NCBI RefSeq assembly: GCF_024362805.1
Contig: NZ_CP093299.1
Span: 3,752,001-3,816,000, forward strand
DNA length: 64,000 nucleotides
Direction: 5' to 3'
Source of the DNA: Salipaludibacillus sp. LMS25
Lineage (GTDB): Bacteria; Bacillota; Bacilli; Bacillales; Salisediminibacteriaceae
Shown: one piece after another, positions 18,295 to 27,319 of the stretch
How the letters are laid out: every line of letters starts with the position of its first letter
How positions within the stretch are numbered: the stretch's first letter is position 1
Made by a program: the position numbers and the translations under genes
The notes under the pieces: model-generated
What the model was told of the DNA's origin: nothing
The model's input: only the letters and a program-made list of their open reading frames with translations
Databases searched by the model: none

Positions 18295-20139
18295 ATGAGT
18301 AAAGTAATTGGAATTGATTTAGGAACAACAAATTCTTGTGTAGCCGTCATGGAAGGTGGCGAATCTACCGTTATTGCTAATGCTGAAGGTGCTAGAACAA
18401 CGCCTTCTGTTGTCTCGTTTAAAGATGGAGAGCGACAAGTAGGGGAAGTAGCAAAACGTCAGATGATTACTAACCCTAATACGATCACGTCTATTAAACG
18501 TCATATGGGAACAGATTATAAGGTGGAAGCTGAAGGGAAAAACTACACACCTCAAGAAATTTCAGCAATTATTTTACAAAAATTAAAAGCTGACGCTGAA
18601 GCTTATTTAGGTGAAACAGTTACAAAAGCGGTTATTACAGTTCCGGCGTATTTCAATGATTCTCAACGCCAAGCAACTAAAGATGCTGGTAAAATTGCAG
18701 GACTAGAAGTTGAACGAATTGTTAACGAACCAACAGCTGCTGCTTTGGCTTATGGTTTAGATAAAGAAGAAGATCAAACGATTCTTGTTTATGATTTAGG
18801 TGGCGGTACATTTGACGTCTCCATCCTAGAACTTGGCGACGGGTTCTTTGAAGTTAAAGCAACATCAGGTGACAATAAACTCGGTGGCGATGACTTTGAC
18901 CAAGTTATTATTGATTATCTTGTCGAAGAATTTAAAAAGGACAATGGTATTGACTTAGCTCAAGATAAAATGGCGTTACAACGTTTAAAAGATGCTGCTG
19001 AAAAAGCTAAAAAAGACTTGTCAGGTGTGACACAAACACAAATTAGTTTGCCATTTATTACAGCGGATCAGTCAGGACCGAAACACCTGGAACTTTCTTT
19101 ATCACGAGCAAAGTTTGAAGATCTGTCATCTCATCTTGTTGAGAAAACAATGGAGCCGACACGCCGGGCATTAAAAGATGCTGGTCTTTCAGCTGGTGAA
19201 GTAGATAAAGTCGTTCTTGTTGGTGGATCTACTCGTATTCCTGCTGTTCAGGAAGCGATTAAAAAAGTAGCTGGAAAAGATCCACATAAAGGGGTTAACC
19301 CTGATGAGGTTGTGGCTCTTGGGGCGGCTATTCAAGCAGGTGTGTTAACGGGTGATGTGAAAGACGTGGTTTTACTTGACGTGACACCACTTTCATTAGG
19401 AATCGAAACAATGGGTGCTGTTATGACGAAGCTGATTGAACGGAACACGACGATTCCTACAAGTAAGTCACAAGTATTCTCAACGGCTGCTGACAATCAG
19501 CCATCTGTGGATATTCACGTTCTTCAAGGTGAGCGTGAAATGGCGGCTGATAACAAAACACTAGGACGATTCCAATTAACAGATATTCCACCAGCACCTC
19601 GAGGTGTTCCGCAAATCGAAGTATCTTTTGATATTGATGCTAACGGAATCGTCAATGTCCGTGCGAAAGATTTAGGGACAAATAAAGAACAATCTATTAC
19701 AATTACATCGTCCTCTGGTTTATCTGACGAAGAAGTTGAACAGATGGTTAAAGATGCAGAAGCAAATGCAGAAGCAGATAAAAAGCGTCGTGAAGAAGTA
19801 GATCTTCGTAACGAAGCTGACCAACTCGTCTTTACTACTGAAAAAACGTTAAAAGACCTTGGCGAAGAGAATGTTGATGCAGCAGATAAAGAAAAAGCTG
19901 AAGCAGCTAAAGAAAAAGTGAAAAAAGCGCTTGAAGGGGACGACATTGAAGCGATTCGCTCTACTAAAGACGAGCTTCAAGAAGTAGTCACACAGCTCAC
20001 TACTAAGCTTTACGAACAAGCAGCACAACAGGCACAACAGGCTCAAGGTGACCAAAGCGAAGGGCAAGAAGAAAAATCCGATGATGACGTTGTGGATGCA
20101 GAATTCGAAGAAGTAAATGATGAAGACAAGAAGCAATAA
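18295..20139 (+). CDS. dnaK: Chaperone DnaK (Hsp70)
   Basis: A 614-residue Hsp70. The nucleotide-binding domain begins [15 protein letters not shown] and carries [13 protein letters not shown] and [10 protein letters not shown]. The substrate-binding domain carries [13 protein letters not shown] and is followed by a helical lid and an acidic, Q-rich tail. I chose ATG 18295, since the first ATG (18289) is only 1-2 nt from the AGGAGG sequence. The gene is followed by a terminator before dnaJ, so dnaK may be made at higher levels than downstream genes. Confidence 0.98.
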   Translation: MSKVIGIDLGTTNSCVAVMEGGESTVIANAEGARTTPSVVSFKDGERQVGEVAKRQMITNPNTITSIKRHMGTDYKVEAEGKNYTPQEISAIILQKLKADAEAYLGETVTKAVITVPAYFNDSQRQATKDAGKIAGLEVERIVNEPTAAALAYGLDKEEDQTILVYDLGGGTFDVSILELGDGFFEVKATSGDNKLGGDDFDQVIIDYLVEEFKKDNGIDLAQDKMALQRLKDAAEKAKKDLSGVTQTQISLPFITADQSGPKHLELSLSRAKFEDLSSHLVEKTMEPTRRALKDAGLSAGEVDKVVLVGGSTRIPAVQEAIKKVAGKDPHKGVNPDEVVALGAAIQAGVLTGDVKDVVLLDVTPLSLGIETMGAVMTKLIERNTTIPTSKSQVFSTAADNQPSVDIHVLQGEREMAADNKTLGRFQLTDIPPAPRGVPQIEVSFDIDANGIVNVRAKDLGTNKEQSITITSSSGLSDEEVEQMVKDAEANAEADKKRREEVDLRNEADQLVFTTEKTLKDLGEENVDAADKEKAEAAKEKVKKALEGDDIEAIRSTKDELQEVVTQLTTKLYEQAAQQAQQAQGDQSEGQEEKSDDDVVDAEFEEVNDEDKKQ

Positions 20140-20189
20140 ATGAATGAAAAAGCTGACCATTTAAGCTTAAAAATTGTAGCGAATTAGTG

Positions 20190-20228
20190 AAAAGTCAAAG
20201 TCAGGCACTCCTTGGCTTTGACTTTTTT
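20190..20228 (+). terminator. Terminator between dnaK and dnaJ
   Basis: AAAAGTCAAAG (20190-20200) pairs with CTTTGACTTTT (20216-20226), followed by T residues. It lies inside the heat-shock operon and would give partial termination after dnaK. A second inverted repeat (AGGTTTCAAC / GTTGAACCT, about 20241-20264) follows. Confidence 0.8.
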
Positions 20229-20324
20229 CACGACAACGTGAGGTTTCAACATAAGTTGAACCTTGCCTGTTTTAACAGTGGATGTTAAGATATTCGTTAT
20301 GGATTAAAATCGGGAGTGAGACGG

Positions 20325-21446
20325 ATGAGCAAGCGTGATTTTTACGATGTTTTAGGTGTAAACAAAGGGGCATCTGAAGCTGAAATTAAGAAAGCCTACC
20401 GAAAGCTAGCTCGACAATACCACCCGGACGTCAATAAAGAGGCGGATGCGGAGGATAAGTTTAAAGAAGTTAAGGAAGCTTATGATACGTTAAGCGATTC
20501 ACAAAAGCGAGCTCATTATGATCAATTCGGTCATACCGATCCAAATCAAGGATTTGGCGGAGGAGCCGGTGGTGACTTTGGTGGTTTCAGTGATATCTTT
20601 GATATGTTCTTTGGTGGGGGCGGTGGTAGACGAGACCCTAATGCGCCAAGACAAGGTGCAGACATGCAATATACAATGACCTTAGACTTTAAAGAAGCTG
20701 TATTTGGAAAAGAAACAGATATTGAGATACCGCGGGAAGAAGAATGTGACACATGTCTAGGTTCTGGGGCTAAGCCAGGAACAAGGCCAGAGACGTGTCA
20801 ACATTGCGGTGGCAGTGGTCAATTAAATGTCGAGCAAAATACGCCTTTTGGCCGTGTTGTTAATCGCCGTGTATGTCACCATTGTGAAGGTACAGGGAAA
20901 TTTGTTAAAAACAAATGTCGAACGTGTGGCGGCCAAGGGAAAGTTAAAAAGCGCAAGAAAATACATGTGAAAATTCCTGCGGGTGTGGATACTGGTCAGC
21001 AGATCCGCGTTTCAGGTCAAGGTGAATCAGGTGTAAATGGTGGTCCGCCAGGAGACCTATTTGTCGTTTTTAACGTGAAGGGTCATGAGTTTTTTAAACG
21101 AGATGGGGATGACATCTTTTGTGAAATGCCGATGACCTTCGTACAAGCAGCTTTAGGTGATGAGATTGAAGTTCCGACATTAAATGGGAAAGTTAAATTA
21201 AAAGTTCCTGCAGGTACGCAAACAGGCACTCATTTTCGACTGCGTGGTAAAGGGGTTCCAAACGTTCATGGAAGAGGGCAAGGAGACCAACATATTCAAA
21301 TGAAAGTCATTACGCCTAAAAAACTTACAGAACGACAAAAAGAGCTTCTCCGAGAGTTTTCAGACATAAGCGGAAATGAAATGCCGGATGAACAAAGTGA
21401 GAATTTTTTTGATAAAGTGAAAAGAGCTTTTAAGAATTTTGGATAA
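20325..21446 (+). CDS. dnaJ: Chaperone DnaJ (Hsp40)
   Basis: DnaJ stimulates DnaK ATPase and delivers substrates. The 373-residue type I Hsp40 has a J domain with HPD at 33-35, a Gly/Phe-rich linker (about 70-105) and four CxxCxGxG zinc-finger repeats ([32 protein letters not shown]). A C-terminal substrate domain follows. I chose ATG 20325 ([11 protein letters not shown]); the GTG at 20316 lies in the GGGAGTGAG Shine-Dalgarno region. Confidence 0.97.
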   Translation: MSKRDFYDVLGVNKGASEAEIKKAYRKLARQYHPDVNKEADAEDKFKEVKEAYDTLSDSQKRAHYDQFGHTDPNQGFGGGAGGDFGGFSDIFDMFFGGGGGRRDPNAPRQGADMQYTMTLDFKEAVFGKETDIEIPREEECDTCLGSGAKPGTRPETCQHCGGSGQLNVEQNTPFGRVVNRRVCHHCEGTGKFVKNKCRTCGGQGKVKKRKKIHVKIPAGVDTGQQIRVSGQGESGVNGGPPGDLFVVFNVKGHEFFKRDGDDIFCEMPMTFVQAALGDEIEVPTLNGKVKLKVPAGTQTGTHFRLRGKGVPNVHGRGQGDQHIQMKVITPKKLTERQKELLREFSDISGNEMPDEQSENFFDKVKRAFKNFG

Positions 21447-21473
21447 AAGGACCGTAGAGGGAGTTGGAAACAA

Positions 21474-22415
21474 ATGAAGTGGTCTGAAATATGTATTCAC
21501 ACTACTCAAGAGGCAGTTGAACCAGTCAGTAACATTTTGCATGAAGCCGGTGCAAGCGGAGTAGTTATTGAAGATCCCGATGAGCTTTTCAAAGAACGGG
21601 AGTCTATTTTTGGAGAAGTGTATGACCTTTCCGCAGATGATTATCCTGAAGAGGGGGTCATGTTAAAAGCCTATCTCCCTGTGAACAGTTTCTTAGCTGA
21701 AGCTGTTGAAGAAATTAAAGAAGCCATTAACCAACTCCTTCTCTATGATATTGATCTCGGCCATAATAAGGTCACATTAAGTGAGGTTAATGAAGAAGAA
21801 TGGTCCACAGCATGGAAAAAATATTATAAGCCGGTTAAAGTCTCGGACCATATCACAATAACCCCTACATGGGAAGACTATCAACCTGTCGGTGACGAGG
21901 AGATCGTGATTGAACTAGACCCGGGTATGGCATTTGGGACGGGGACACATCCAACCACCGTGCTCTGTATCCAGGCATTGGAGCGTCATCTGTATGATGG
22001 CGCTTCTGTAGTGGATGTAGGTACAGGAACTGGCGTTTTAAGCATTGCAGCAGCTAAGTTAGGTGCTGCTAAGGTTCATGCGTTAGATTTAGATGAAGTA
22101 GCAGTGAAATCAGCTAAATTAAATGTAAAGCTTAATAAAGTGCAAGAGACGGTGGATGTGACCCAGGACAATTTATTAGATAATCCAGCGATTATACCTG
22201 ATGTAATCGTAGCCAACATTCTAGCTGAAGTGATCGTTCAAATGACAGACGAGGCGTTTCAATCATTAAAAGCGAGTGGAACATTCATTATGTCAGGGAT
22301 CATTCAAACAAAACGAGATATGGTAAAAGACGCCTTACAATCTGCTGGTTTTGTCATTAAAGAAATTATTGAAATGGAAGACTGGCTAGCATTCGTGGCC
22401 AGTAAACCGGAGTAA
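21474..22415 (+). CDS. prmA: Ribosomal protein L11 methyltransferase
   Basis: PrmA trimethylates ribosomal protein L11. The 313-residue protein has an N-terminal L11-recognition domain and a C-terminal SAM fold with VVDVGTGTGVLSIAAAKLGA (about 176-195) and the catalytic-loop motif VANILAEV. In B. subtilis (yqeT) it follows dnaJ in the heptacistronic dnaK operon, as here. rsmE starts 5 nt after its stop. Confidence 0.96.
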   Translation: MKWSEICIHTTQEAVEPVSNILHEAGASGVVIEDPDELFKERESIFGEVYDLSADDYPEEGVMLKAYLPVNSFLAEAVEEIKEAINQLLLYDIDLGHNKVTLSEVNEEEWSTAWKKYYKPVKVSDHITITPTWEDYQPVGDEEIVIELDPGMAFGTGTHPTTVLCIQALERHLYDGASVVDVGTGTGVLSIAAAKLGAAKVHALDLDEVAVKSAKLNVKLNKVQETVDVTQDNLLDNPAIIPDVIVANILAEVIVQMTDEAFQSLKASGTFIMSGIIQTKRDMVKDALQSAGFVIKEIIEMEDWLAFVASKPE

Positions 22416-22420
22416 TAAGT

Positions 22421-23173
22421 ATGCAACGATATTTTTTAAGTAAGGAACAATTTCAAGAGAAGCACGTTTTAATCGATGGTGAAACAGCACGGCATATCAG
22501 CAAGGTGATGAGAATGGGCCCTGGTGATAATGTCATATGTTGTGATGGAGAAGGGGTTTGTCACTATTGTACATTAGATAACGTGTCAGTAGATGTTGTT
22601 AGGGCAACGATAACAGGAGAGCTCACAGATAATACGGAATTACCTGTGAAGGTGACGATCGCTCACGGTTTGCCTAAGGGGGATAAGCTGGAGCTTGTCA
22701 TTCAAAAAGCGACAGAGCTTGGATCGTCCGGATTTATCCCTTTTCAAGCAGAAAGATCTGTTGTGAAATGGGATAAAAAGAAAGAATTAAAAAAAATTGA
22801 ACGGTGGCGCAAAATAGCGAAAGAGGCAAGTGAACAATCACATCGTCAGCTTGTACCGTATATAGAGTCTGTTCACTCATTATCAGCGCTAATTAACAAG
22901 TTTACATCGTATTCAAGTGTCATCTTAGCTTATGAAGAAGATGCGAAACAACATAAAAATAACGCCTTTCATCAGTCACTTTCTGAATTAAGGCCAGGTG
23001 ATAATCTTCTTTTTATAGTAGGACCTGAAGGTGGTTTTTCGGAACAGGAAGTGAGCATGATGCAAACTGCTGGTGCTATATGCTGTTCTTTAGGGCCAAG
23101 AATTTTACGCACGGAGACGGCACCATTGTATGCTTTGTCAGCCATATCATATTATTTTGAATTATCGGGGTGA
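22421..23173 (+). CDS. rsmE: 16S rRNA m3U1498 methyltransferase
   Basis: RsmE is a SPOUT-class methyltransferase that methylates U1498 of 16S rRNA. The 250-residue protein has an N-terminal PUA-like domain, then the knotted SPOUT core with LFIVGPEGGFSEQEV (about 198-212) and LGPRILRTETAPLYA (about 224-238). Tight coupling to prmA and a near overlap with mtaB mark one operon (yqeU in B. subtilis). Confidence 0.95.
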   Translation: MQRYFLSKEQFQEKHVLIDGETARHISKVMRMGPGDNVICCDGEGVCHYCTLDNVSVDVVRATITGELTDNTELPVKVTIAHGLPKGDKLELVIQKATELGSSGFIPFQAERSVVKWDKKKELKKIERWRKIAKEASEQSHRQLVPYIESVHSLSALINKFTSYSSVILAYEEDAKQHKNNAFHQSLSELRPGDNLLFIVGPEGGFSEQEVSMMQTAGAICCSLGPRILRTETAPLYALSAISYYFELSG

Positions 23174-23178
23174 TTACA

Positions 23179-24519
23179 ATGCCAACTGTCGCTTTTCATA
23201 CGTTGGGATGTAAAGTGAATCATTACGAAACAGAAGCAATTTGGCAACTGTTTCAAAAAGCAGGCTATGATAAAACAGATTACGAACGTAAATCGGACGT
23301 TTATGTGATTAATACATGTACCGTCACGAACACAGGTGATAAAAAAAGTCGTCAAGTCATTCGACGGGCGATCAGAAAGAATCCCGATGCGGTTGTATGT
23401 GTTACAGGCTGCTATGCACAAACATCACCTGCAGAGGTTATGGCTATTCCAGGTGTAGATATTGTCGTCGGTACACAAGATCGTCATAAACTTATTGACT
23501 ATATTGATGAGTTTAGGGGGAGTCGTGAACCGATTAATGGTGTAGGAAATATTATGAAAGCTCGTGAGTACGAAGAACTTGAGGTACCTTCATTTACTGA
23601 TCGGACAAGGGCATCACTAAAAATACAGGAAGGGTGCAATAACTTCTGTACATTCTGTATTATCCCATGGGCAAGAGGTTTATTGCGCTCACGGAAACTA
23701 GAGGATGTCTTACAACAAGCGAAGCAGCTCGTGAAAGCTGGCTATAAAGAAATTGTACTTACTGGTATTCATACAGGTGGTTACGGTGAGGATATGAAGG
23801 ATTGCAGCCTTGCAGATTTATTAATGGAGCTTGAAAAAGTTTCAGGGCTCAAAAGAATTAGAATTTCATCGATTGAAGCAAGCCAAATAACTGACGACGT
23901 GATAGCTGTCATAAATGACTCTGAGAAGATTGTCCGTCATTTACATGTTCCTCTTCAAGCTGGGTCTGATTCTGTTCTAAAACGGATGCGCAGAAAGTAT
24001 TCAACTAGCTTTTATAAAGAAAGAGTTAATCGCCTTAAAAAAGCGTTGCCTGGTTTGGCTGTTACGTCCGATGTCATCGTGGGATTTCCTGGTGAATCTG
24101 AAGAGGAATTTAAAGCTACTTATGATTTTATAAGGGAGATTGGCTTTTCTGAACTTCACGTTTTTCCTTACTCGAAACGGACAGGTACACCAGCAGCACG
24201 TATGGACAATCAGGTTGATGATGAGGTTAAAAATGAACGTGTCCACCTGTTGATTGAATTATCTAATCAACAGGCAAAAGAGTACGCCTCTATGTACGAA
24301 GGAGACGTCTTAGAAATGATCCCGGAGGAGCCGGATAAAGATAATCCAGATTTCCTGACGGGATACACCGATAATTACATGAAAGTAAAAGTCCCTCTTG
24401 ATCAGAGCATGATAGGAGAGATTGTGGAAGTTAAAATTGAACAAGCTGGTTATCCATACAATATAGGGTCCTTTGTCAACGTAGTGAAAGATGAAAAACG
24501 GGAAGTTGCCCATAGATAA
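23179..24519 (+). CDS. mtaB: tRNA t6A37 methylthiotransferase MtaB
   Basis: MtaB converts t6A to ms2t6A at position 37 of ANN-reading tRNAs. The 446-residue protein has an N-terminal UPF0004 domain with three cluster cysteines (C11 in GCKVNHYE, then NTCTVTN and CVTGCY). A radical-SAM domain follows with C153-x3-C157-x2-C160 (CNNFCTFC), then a TRAM domain at the C-terminus. I chose ATG 23179 over the in-frame GTG 23170. It is the last gene of the hrcA operon and ends at a strong terminator. Confidence 0.95.
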   Translation: MPTVAFHTLGCKVNHYETEAIWQLFQKAGYDKTDYERKSDVYVINTCTVTNTGDKKSRQVIRRAIRKNPDAVVCVTGCYAQTSPAEVMAIPGVDIVVGTQDRHKLIDYIDEFRGSREPINGVGNIMKAREYEELEVPSFTDRTRASLKIQEGCNNFCTFCIIPWARGLLRSRKLEDVLQQAKQLVKAGYKEIVLTGIHTGGYGEDMKDCSLADLLMELEKVSGLKRIRISSIEASQITDDVIAVINDSEKIVRHLHVPLQAGSDSVLKRMRRKYSTSFYKERVNRLKKALPGLAVTSDVIVGFPGESEEEFKATYDFIREIGFSELHVFPYSKRTGTPAARMDNQVDDEVKNERVHLLIELSNQQAKEYASMYEGDVLEMIPEEPDKDNPDFLTGYTDNYMKVKVPLDQSMIGEIVEVKIEQAGYPYNIGSFVNVVKDEKREVAHR

Positions 24520-24526
24520 TTAAGTT

Positions 24527-24566
24527 AGGCTGAACCTCAGAATTTATAAAAGGTTCAGCCTTTTTG
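24527..24566 (+). terminator. Terminator of the hrcA-mtaB operon
   Basis: A perfect 11-bp stem AGGCTGAACCT / AGGTTCAGCCT, with loop 24538-24550, is followed by TTTTTG. Confidence 0.9.
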
Positions 24567-24653
24567 CTGTAAGAGAGGATAAAAAAGAAAGTGGCGATTT
24601 CTGATAAGGTAATTAAATCCATCTGTGGCCAATGATCAAGCTTTTGTGGGTAC

Positions 24654-25574
24654 TTATTTGTGCATCCATTTAAGAAGTCGCGCAATTTGATCAGAAAAAG
24701 GCAAAAATATAAGCGAACTCACCACATTAAAAAGAAAGGCCGCATGAGCCAATTGACGCTCTGGTGACGAACTTAGCAAAGAAATGAAACCTGAAAAACT
24801 TTCTAAAAATGGCAAACAAATAATCACTCCTAATATGTTTACCCAAATATGAGCATAAGCTGTCATTTTTGCTTCTTTAGATGCTCCTAAACTAGCAAAC
24901 CATGCGGTAATACACGTTCCGATATTTGCACCGAGCATGATGGCAATAGCAGACGATAAGCCTAGGAGTTGCTCATTCATAAAGCTCATGGCTATAGCCG
25001 TAACAGCTGAGCTAGATTGAACAATGCTACTCATTATTAAACCTGTCACAACACCTAGCTGAACACGCTGGCTTGTTTCCACAAACCAATAGTGTATAGA
25101 GGGGATGGATGTAAGAGGATAGGCTAGTGTTTCAAAACCATGCATGGAAATAAACATCATGGCCATGCCGAATAAGACGCACCCTGTGGCGAAACCCTTC
25201 TCATTGGTTGAAAACAAACATAGACCGCCGATTAGTAATAGGGGGACTGATATAGAAGATAAATCGTAGGCAAGAATTTCTAACGTGGCGACAGTTCCAA
25301 TATTTGCACCGAGCATAATTCCGATAGAATAATGAAACGGAATCGCTCTAACTGCTACGAGTCCCACGGTCATAACCATAACAGCTGAGCTGCTTTGTGT
25401 GATTGCTGAAGCTAGTACCCCTGTTAAAAGACCTTTCCAAGGTTTATCAGCAAAACGATGCAAAAAAAGCGGCATTTTTTTCCTGAAACCAAGCGTTAAA
25501 CCGTGCCTCATAACGATCATACCACATAAAAAAAGTGCTAGATAAATTGTAAAAAAAGTGACTGATTCATTCAT
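24654..25574 (-). CDS. yqeW: YqeW, Na/Pi-cotransporter II-related membrane protein
   Basis: A 306-residue polytopic protein with two inverted copies of the Na/Pi-cotransporter repeat. Each copy carries the QSSSAV signature (ITQSSSAVMVM and IVQSSSAVTAI) plus a GANIGT motif. It probably carries phosphate or another anion with sodium; the substrate is not proven. No PhoU-like C-terminal domain is present. ATG 25574 (MNESVTFFTIY) follows GGGGGAAGG on the minus strand; the 29 extra upstream residues of the longer ORF look non-coding. Place between mtaB and rpsU matches B. subtilis. Confidence 0.88.
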   Translation of the reverse strand: MNESVTFFTIYLALFLCGMIVMRHGLTLGFRKKMPLFLHRFADKPWKGLLTGVLASAITQSSSAVMVMTVGLVAVRAIPFHYSIGIMLGANIGTVATLEILAYDLSSISVPLLLIGGLCLFSTNEKGFATGCVLFGMAMMFISMHGFETLAYPLTSIPSIHYWFVETSQRVQLGVVTGLIMSSIVQSSSAVTAIAMSFMNEQLLGLSSAIAIMLGANIGTCITAWFASLGASKEAKMTAYAHIWVNILGVIICLPFLESFSGFISLLSSSPERQLAHAAFLFNVVSSLIFLPFSDQIARLLKWMHK

Positions 25575-25693
25575 CACTACCTTCCCCCTCACCACACTAT
25601 ATGGACAAGGTAAGATAAGGATGACAAAAAAACATTTTTTAACGTGTCTTTTACGCAACAAGGATTTTTTCTAGGTATTTTATTAATCAAAAG

Positions 25694-25722
25694 TTGACCA
25701 TAACTTCCCATTCGTATATAAT
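25694..25722 (+). promoter_or_regulatory. Sigma-A promoter of rpsU
   Basis: TTGACC (25694-25699), a 17-bp spacer and a perfect TATAAT (25717-25722) make one of the clearest promoters in the window. The leader to the rpsU start codon is about 135-140 nt. Confidence 0.88.
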
Positions 25723-25739
25723 CAACTAAGACATGCTTT

Positions 25740-25783
25740 TTTATATTTTAAGTATTCTCTTTATAGTCGGCTTAAAGTATAAA
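25740..25783 (+). promoter_or_regulatory. Stem-loop in the rpsU leader
   Basis: TTTATATTTTAAG (25740-25752) pairs with CTTAAAGTATAAA (25771-25783) in a 13-bp stem with one G-U pair. It lies within the first 60 nt of the predicted rpsU transcript. No T run follows, so it is not a standard terminator. It may be an mRNA-stabilising 5' hairpin or an autoregulatory site. Confidence 0.5.
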
Positions 25784-25866
25784 ATAAGGCTAACTTCATT
25801 AGATATACTAGTAGGCCTATATTTTCAGCGCATGTTCGATTGGTTGTTCGGAGGGAGGGATACAGA

Positions 25867-26040
25867 ATGGCAGAAACTCGTGTACGTAAGAATGAATCTA
25901 TCGACGCTGCTCTTCGCCGCTTTAAAAGAACGATGTCTAAAGAAGGTACATTAGCAGAAGTTCGTAAGCGGAAGCATTATGAAAAACCGAGCATTAAGCG
26001 TAAGAAAAAGTCTGAAGCAGCTCGTAAGCGTAAGTTCTAA
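25867..26040 (+). CDS. rpsU: 30S ribosomal protein S21
   Basis: S21 is a very basic 57-residue 30S protein located near the anti-Shine-Dalgarno region. The product begins [20 protein letters not shown] and ends in a Lys/Arg-rich tail. ATG 25867 follows GGAGGGAGGGATACAG. It is cotranscribed with yqeY, 19 nt downstream, as in many Firmicutes. Confidence 0.97.
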   Translation: MAETRVRKNESIDAALRRFKRTMSKEGTLAEVRKRKHYEKPSIKRKKKSEAARKRKF

Positions 26041-26059
26041 GTGAGAGGGTGTTAGTCCT

Positions 26060-26503
26060 TTGAATATTCTTGATAAATTGAATCAAGATATGAAAGACGC
26101 GATGAGGAATAAAGAAAAGCAACGTTTGATGGTTATTCGATCTGTTAAATCAGCTTTGCAAAATGAGGCAATTAACAAAGGTGAAGACTTATCAGAAGAC
26201 GAGGTTTTAACTGTTCTGAGTCGAGAAATGAAACAACGTAAGGAATCCCTCCATGAATTTGAACAAGCAGCGCGCACTGACTTAGTTGAAAAAACGAATG
26301 CTGACATTCAGATATTAACGGAATATATGCCATCACCACTGTCTGACAGTGAACTCCGCCAAATTGTAGAAGAAACGGTTAATGAAACAGGTGCTTCTTC
26401 AAAGGCTGATATGGGGAAAGTGATGGGAGCTATCATGCCCAAAGTAAAAGGTCGAGCAGACGGCTCTAAAGTGAAAGAGTATGTGCAACAATCACTCATA
26501 TAA
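26060..26503 (+). CDS. yqeY: YqeY, GatB/YqeY domain protein
   Basis: A 147-residue protein resembling the C-terminal tail domain of GatB, the glutamyl-tRNA amidotransferase subunit. It has the family pattern [14 protein letters not shown] at the N-terminus and [19 protein letters not shown] near the C-terminus. Free-standing YqeY is found beside rpsU in many Bacillus; its exact role is unknown. The start is a TTG (26060) behind GAGAGGGTG. No in-frame ATG fits the N-terminus. Confidence 0.92.
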   Translation: MNILDKLNQDMKDAMRNKEKQRLMVIRSVKSALQNEAINKGEDLSEDEVLTVLSREMKQRKESLHEFEQAARTDLVEKTNADIQILTEYMPSPLSDSELRQIVEETVNETGASSKADMGKVMGAIMPKVKGRADGSKVKEYVQQSLI

Positions 26504-26512
26504 AATGATACT

Positions 26513-26541
26513 AAACGCCCTGTCGATGACAGGGCGTTTTT
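26513..26541 (+). terminator. Terminator of rpsU-yqeY
   Basis: A perfect 12-bp stem AAACGCCCTGTC / GACAGGGCGTTT with a 3-nt loop is followed by T residues. Confidence 0.9.
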
Positions 26542-26694
26542 AACGTCATTTTAAGCTCATGTTGCTGAAAATTAATGAATTCTGGCTGATTTTTTAGAAG
26601 GAGTTGCTGAAAGTAAGCTGGTTATTAACTGGATGCATAATTTTTTGAGGAGACGGGTATGGGACCCTTAACAACAAATTATAAGGGGGCTATC

Positions 26695-27003
26695 ATGTCT
26701 AAGCATTTATACTATGTTACATGGCATACAGGAAGCTACATTGAACTTCTTCCCGTTAAGGTGGATCAAAGAACTGTTCAATATGAAGTGGAAGCTGATG
26801 TAGAAGAATTAGCGTATTTGGAAAAGCGAATTGCTGCTGTTAACACTAAAGATGTGATGGAGGAACATATCTTTGTTAGGCCTTTTAATGAAGATGCAGA
26901 TGAGGAGGATAAATTAGCCTTAAAAAAAGACGTGAGTGAACTTTTCAATTTCATTTATAAACTCGGTACGGAAAAAACGAAAAAATATTTGGATGAGCTA
27001 TAA
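26695..27003 (+). CDS. Small soluble protein of unknown function
   Basis: A 102-residue acidic, soluble-looking protein beginning MSKHLYYVTWHTGSYIEL. I do not recognise the family. It has no membrane segment, signal peptide or cysteine, and a charged C-terminal half with predicted helices. ATG 26695 follows AAGGGGG at good spacing. The upstream ATG at 26659 would add 12 residues with a poorer ribosome site. It stands alone, with terminators on both sides, between yqeY and the sigma-W-type nfeD-floA operon. Confidence 0.75.
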   Translation: MSKHLYYVTWHTGSYIELLPVKVDQRTVQYEVEADVEELAYLEKRIAAVNTKDVMEEHIFVRPFNEDADEEDKLALKKDVSELFNFIYKLGTEKTKKYLDEL

Positions 27004-27007
27004 TTCG

Positions 27008-27040
27008 AAAAACAGGCTGCTCGTGAGTGGCCTGTTTTTT
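27008..27040 (+). terminator. Terminator after the small unknown gene
   Basis: AAAACAGGC and GCCTGTTTT form a stem followed directly by a T run, a few nt past the stop codon. Confidence 0.85.
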
Positions 27041-27248
27041 ACTAAGGTTTGTTGTTTAGATATAAAACCATATTTAAAGCCGGTTAATTAGGGAGGCCAT
27101 CCTAGTATGTTAGCTGTGGATAAAGACTGCATGATTAAAAATAGCCCACTTAAAATATAAAAGAAACGCGGTTCATGGAAATCACCACTCATATTATTTT
27201 TATTTTACTACTAAAATAGGTAAAATAATTTAATGAGAAGGTTAATCA
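27041..27248. other. Intergenic stretch upstream of nfeD
   Basis: This is AT-rich sequence with no supported gene. A 17-codon ORF starting at about 27107 with AGGGAGG upstream is too short to call. The sigma-W-type promoter lies at its downstream edge. Confidence 0.5.
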
Positions 27249-27275
27249 TGAAACTTTTATAACGTATGATTCGTA
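27249..27275 (+). promoter_or_regulatory. Sigma-W-type promoter of nfeD-floA-yqfB
   Basis: TGAAAC (27249-27254) and CGTA (27272-27275) are separated by 17 nt. They match the sigma-W -35 and -10 consensus elements. In B. subtilis the homologous yqeZ-yqfA-yqfB operon is a known sigma-W target, so a cell-envelope-stress response is likely conserved. Confidence 0.75.
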
Positions 27276-27319
27276 ACTATAAGAATTGGCTGTTATGGAA
27301 GGAAGGGGGGATATAAAAA

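Noticed and set aside
19524..19946. A 140-codon ORF antisense to dnaK
   Set aside because: It is opposite the conserved dnaK coding region and rich in Ser/Phe, a shadow of the acidic dnaK codons.
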